Assembly (NCBI RefSeq): GCF_003594935.2 | Contig: NZ_CP043342.1 | Span: 558,001-622,000, forward strand | Direction of reading: 5' to 3' | DNA: 64,000 nt | From: Enterobacter huaxiensis | Lineage (GTDB): Bacteria; Pseudomonadota; Gammaproteobacteria; Enterobacterales; Enterobacteriaceae | Shown: in pieces, positions 63,052 through 64,000 of the stretch | Layout: every line of letters begins with the position of its first letter | Position numbering within the stretch: position 1 is the stretch's first letter | Made by a program: the position numbers and the translations under genes | The notes under the pieces: model-generated | What the model was told of the DNA's origin: nothing | The model's input: only the letters and a program-made list of their open reading frames with translations | The model's database searches: none

Positions 63052-64000
63052 ATGTCTGAGCTAACAAATCCTTTATGGAATCATTTTATTCGCGCGGTGC
63101 AGGAAGAGGTTAAACCTGCGCTTGGGTGTACGGAGCCTGTCTCACTGGCGCTGGCCTGTGCGATAGCCGCAGAGCAGCTATCCGGTGAGATCACGCAGGT
63201 TGAAGCGTGGGTGTCGCCAAACCTGTTGAAGAATGGGCTTGGCGTTACGGTGCCGGGTACGGGCATGGTCGGGTTGCCCATTGCGGCGGCGCTGGGCGCC
63301 ATTGGCGGTAATGCGCAGGCCGGGCTGGAGGTGCTGAAAGATGCCTCAGCTGAGGCGCTGGCGCGCGCTAAATGCCTGCTGGCCGAGGGTAAGGTACAGG
63401 TGACGCTACAGGAGCCTTGCGATGAGATTCTCTATTCCCGCGCCTGCGTTTACGCGGGTGACGCCTCGGCAATGGTCACCATCGCCGGCGGGCATACGCG
63501 GGTGGTGGAGGTGGTGCGACAGGGCGAAACCTGTTTCACGCTTGGCGATCTTCAGGGCGAGCGTAGAGACGATCCGCTGAAGGTCCTTTCCAGCGTCTCG
63601 CTGTCGCAAATCCTCGAGTTTGTGGAACAGGTTCCCTTTGAGGCGATCCGTTTCATCCTGCAGGCGGGGCGGTTGAACGATGCGCTATCCCGTGAAGGAC
63701 TCAGCGGAAAGTGGGGGCTGCACATTGGCGCAACGCTCAGTAAGCAGCGCTCGCGCGGATGGATGGCGCAGGATTTGGGCTCAGACATTGTTATCCGTAC
63801 CAGCGCAGCCTCGGATGCCAGGATGGGCGGCGCGACGTTGCCAGCGATGAGTAACTCAGGCTCCGGTAATCAGGGGATCGCGGCCACCATGCCGGTTGTC
63901 GTGGTTGCTGAGCACGTTCAGGCCGATGACGAACGGCTGGCGCGGGCGCTGATGCTTTCGCATCTAACGGCAATCTATATTCACTACCAGCTTCCACGTC
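63052..64000 (+). CDS. cyuA: L-cysteine desulfidase CyuA (YhaM), 3' end missing
   Basis: CyuA breaks L-cysteine into pyruvate, ammonia and sulfide using a 4Fe-4S cluster, the main anaerobic cysteine-degrading enzyme of E. coli. The first 316 codons are in the window with no stop. The family marks [49 protein letters not shown] and [20 protein letters not shown] are all present. The frame is cut by the end of the window; the E. coli protein has 436 residues. The ATG at 63052 follows a weak ribosome-binding site AAGGT. Confidence 0.95.
   Translation, partial: MSELTNPLWNHFIRAVQEEVKPALGCTEPVSLALACAIAAEQLSGEITQVEAWVSPNLLKNGLGVTVPGTGMVGLPIAAALGAIGGNAQAGLEVLKDASAEALARAKCLLAEGKVQVTLQEPCDEILYSRACVYAGDASAMVTIAGGHTRVVEVVRQGETCFTLGDLQGERRDDPLKVLSSVSLSQILEFVEQVPFEAIRFILQAGRLNDALSREGLSGKWGLHIGATLSKQRSRGWMAQDLGSDIVIRTSAASDARMGGATLPAMSNSGSGNQGIAATMPVVVVAEHVQADDERLARALMLSHLTAIYIHYQLPR

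Overview
The window is a chromosomal segment of a member of the Enterobacteriaceae, most like Enterobacter or a close relative such as Lelliottia or Leclercia. The basis is near-identity of the recalled protein sequences to the E. coli versions from ftsH to lpoA, an E. coli-like gene order, REP/BIME palindromes between operons, and an aga locus unlike that of E. coli K-12. The genus is an inference; the family is secure. Both ends are cut inside genes: ftsH lacks its 5' part and cyuA lacks its 3' part.

Positions 1-18.5 kb carry the conserved information-processing core. It runs ftsH-folP-glmM-secG-tRNA-Leu(GAG), then argG (minus strand, two ARG boxes), then the metY-rimP-nusA-infB-rbfA-truB-rpsO-pnp-nlpI-yrbN-deaD series. 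The 26-codon gene yrbN overlaps the deaD start. Most operons end in recognisable intrinsic terminators, and the metY, rpsO and pnp leaders keep their known regulatory RNA structures.

Positions 18.5-32 kb hold mtr with a TrpR-type operator, yhbW, the oxygen-independent ubiquinone genes ubiV-ubiU divergent from ubiT, small conserved genes (yhbS, yhbQ, yhbP, yhbO, yraR, yraQ), and the envelope/replication group dolP-diaA-yraN-lpoA divergent from rsmI. LpoA has a long Pro/Ala/Gln linker.

Positions 32-45.2 kb are an N-acetylgalactosamine (aga) catabolic region. AgaR faces kbaZ-agaV-agaW-agaE-agaF-agaA, followed by agaS-kbaY. In place of E. coli agaBCDI there are a glucose/maltose-type PTS EIICB, a MalY-like PLP enzyme and an exported GH36-like alpha-galactosidase/alpha-N-acetylgalactosaminidase. 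Five AgaR-like operators lie in the two control regions. This variant locus is the most interesting assembly in the window.

Positions 45.2-51.5 kb hold the galactarate genes: garD divergent from garP-garL-garR-garK, with a CRP site between. The RNase P RNA gene rnpB follows, its promoter starting at the garK stop codon. The anaerobic threonine operon tdcA-tdcE follows (52.5-59.4 kb); it ends at a terminator without tdcF or tdcG.

Positions 59.5-61.6 kb are a small accessory patch: a Spy/CpxP-like gene broken by an in-frame stop, then an AT-rich minus-strand group of a two-helix membrane protein (with a probable frameshift in its 5' part), a DUF1493 protein and an orphan Hcp (type VI secretion tube protein). 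The window closes with the cysteine genes cyuP and cyuA (partial).
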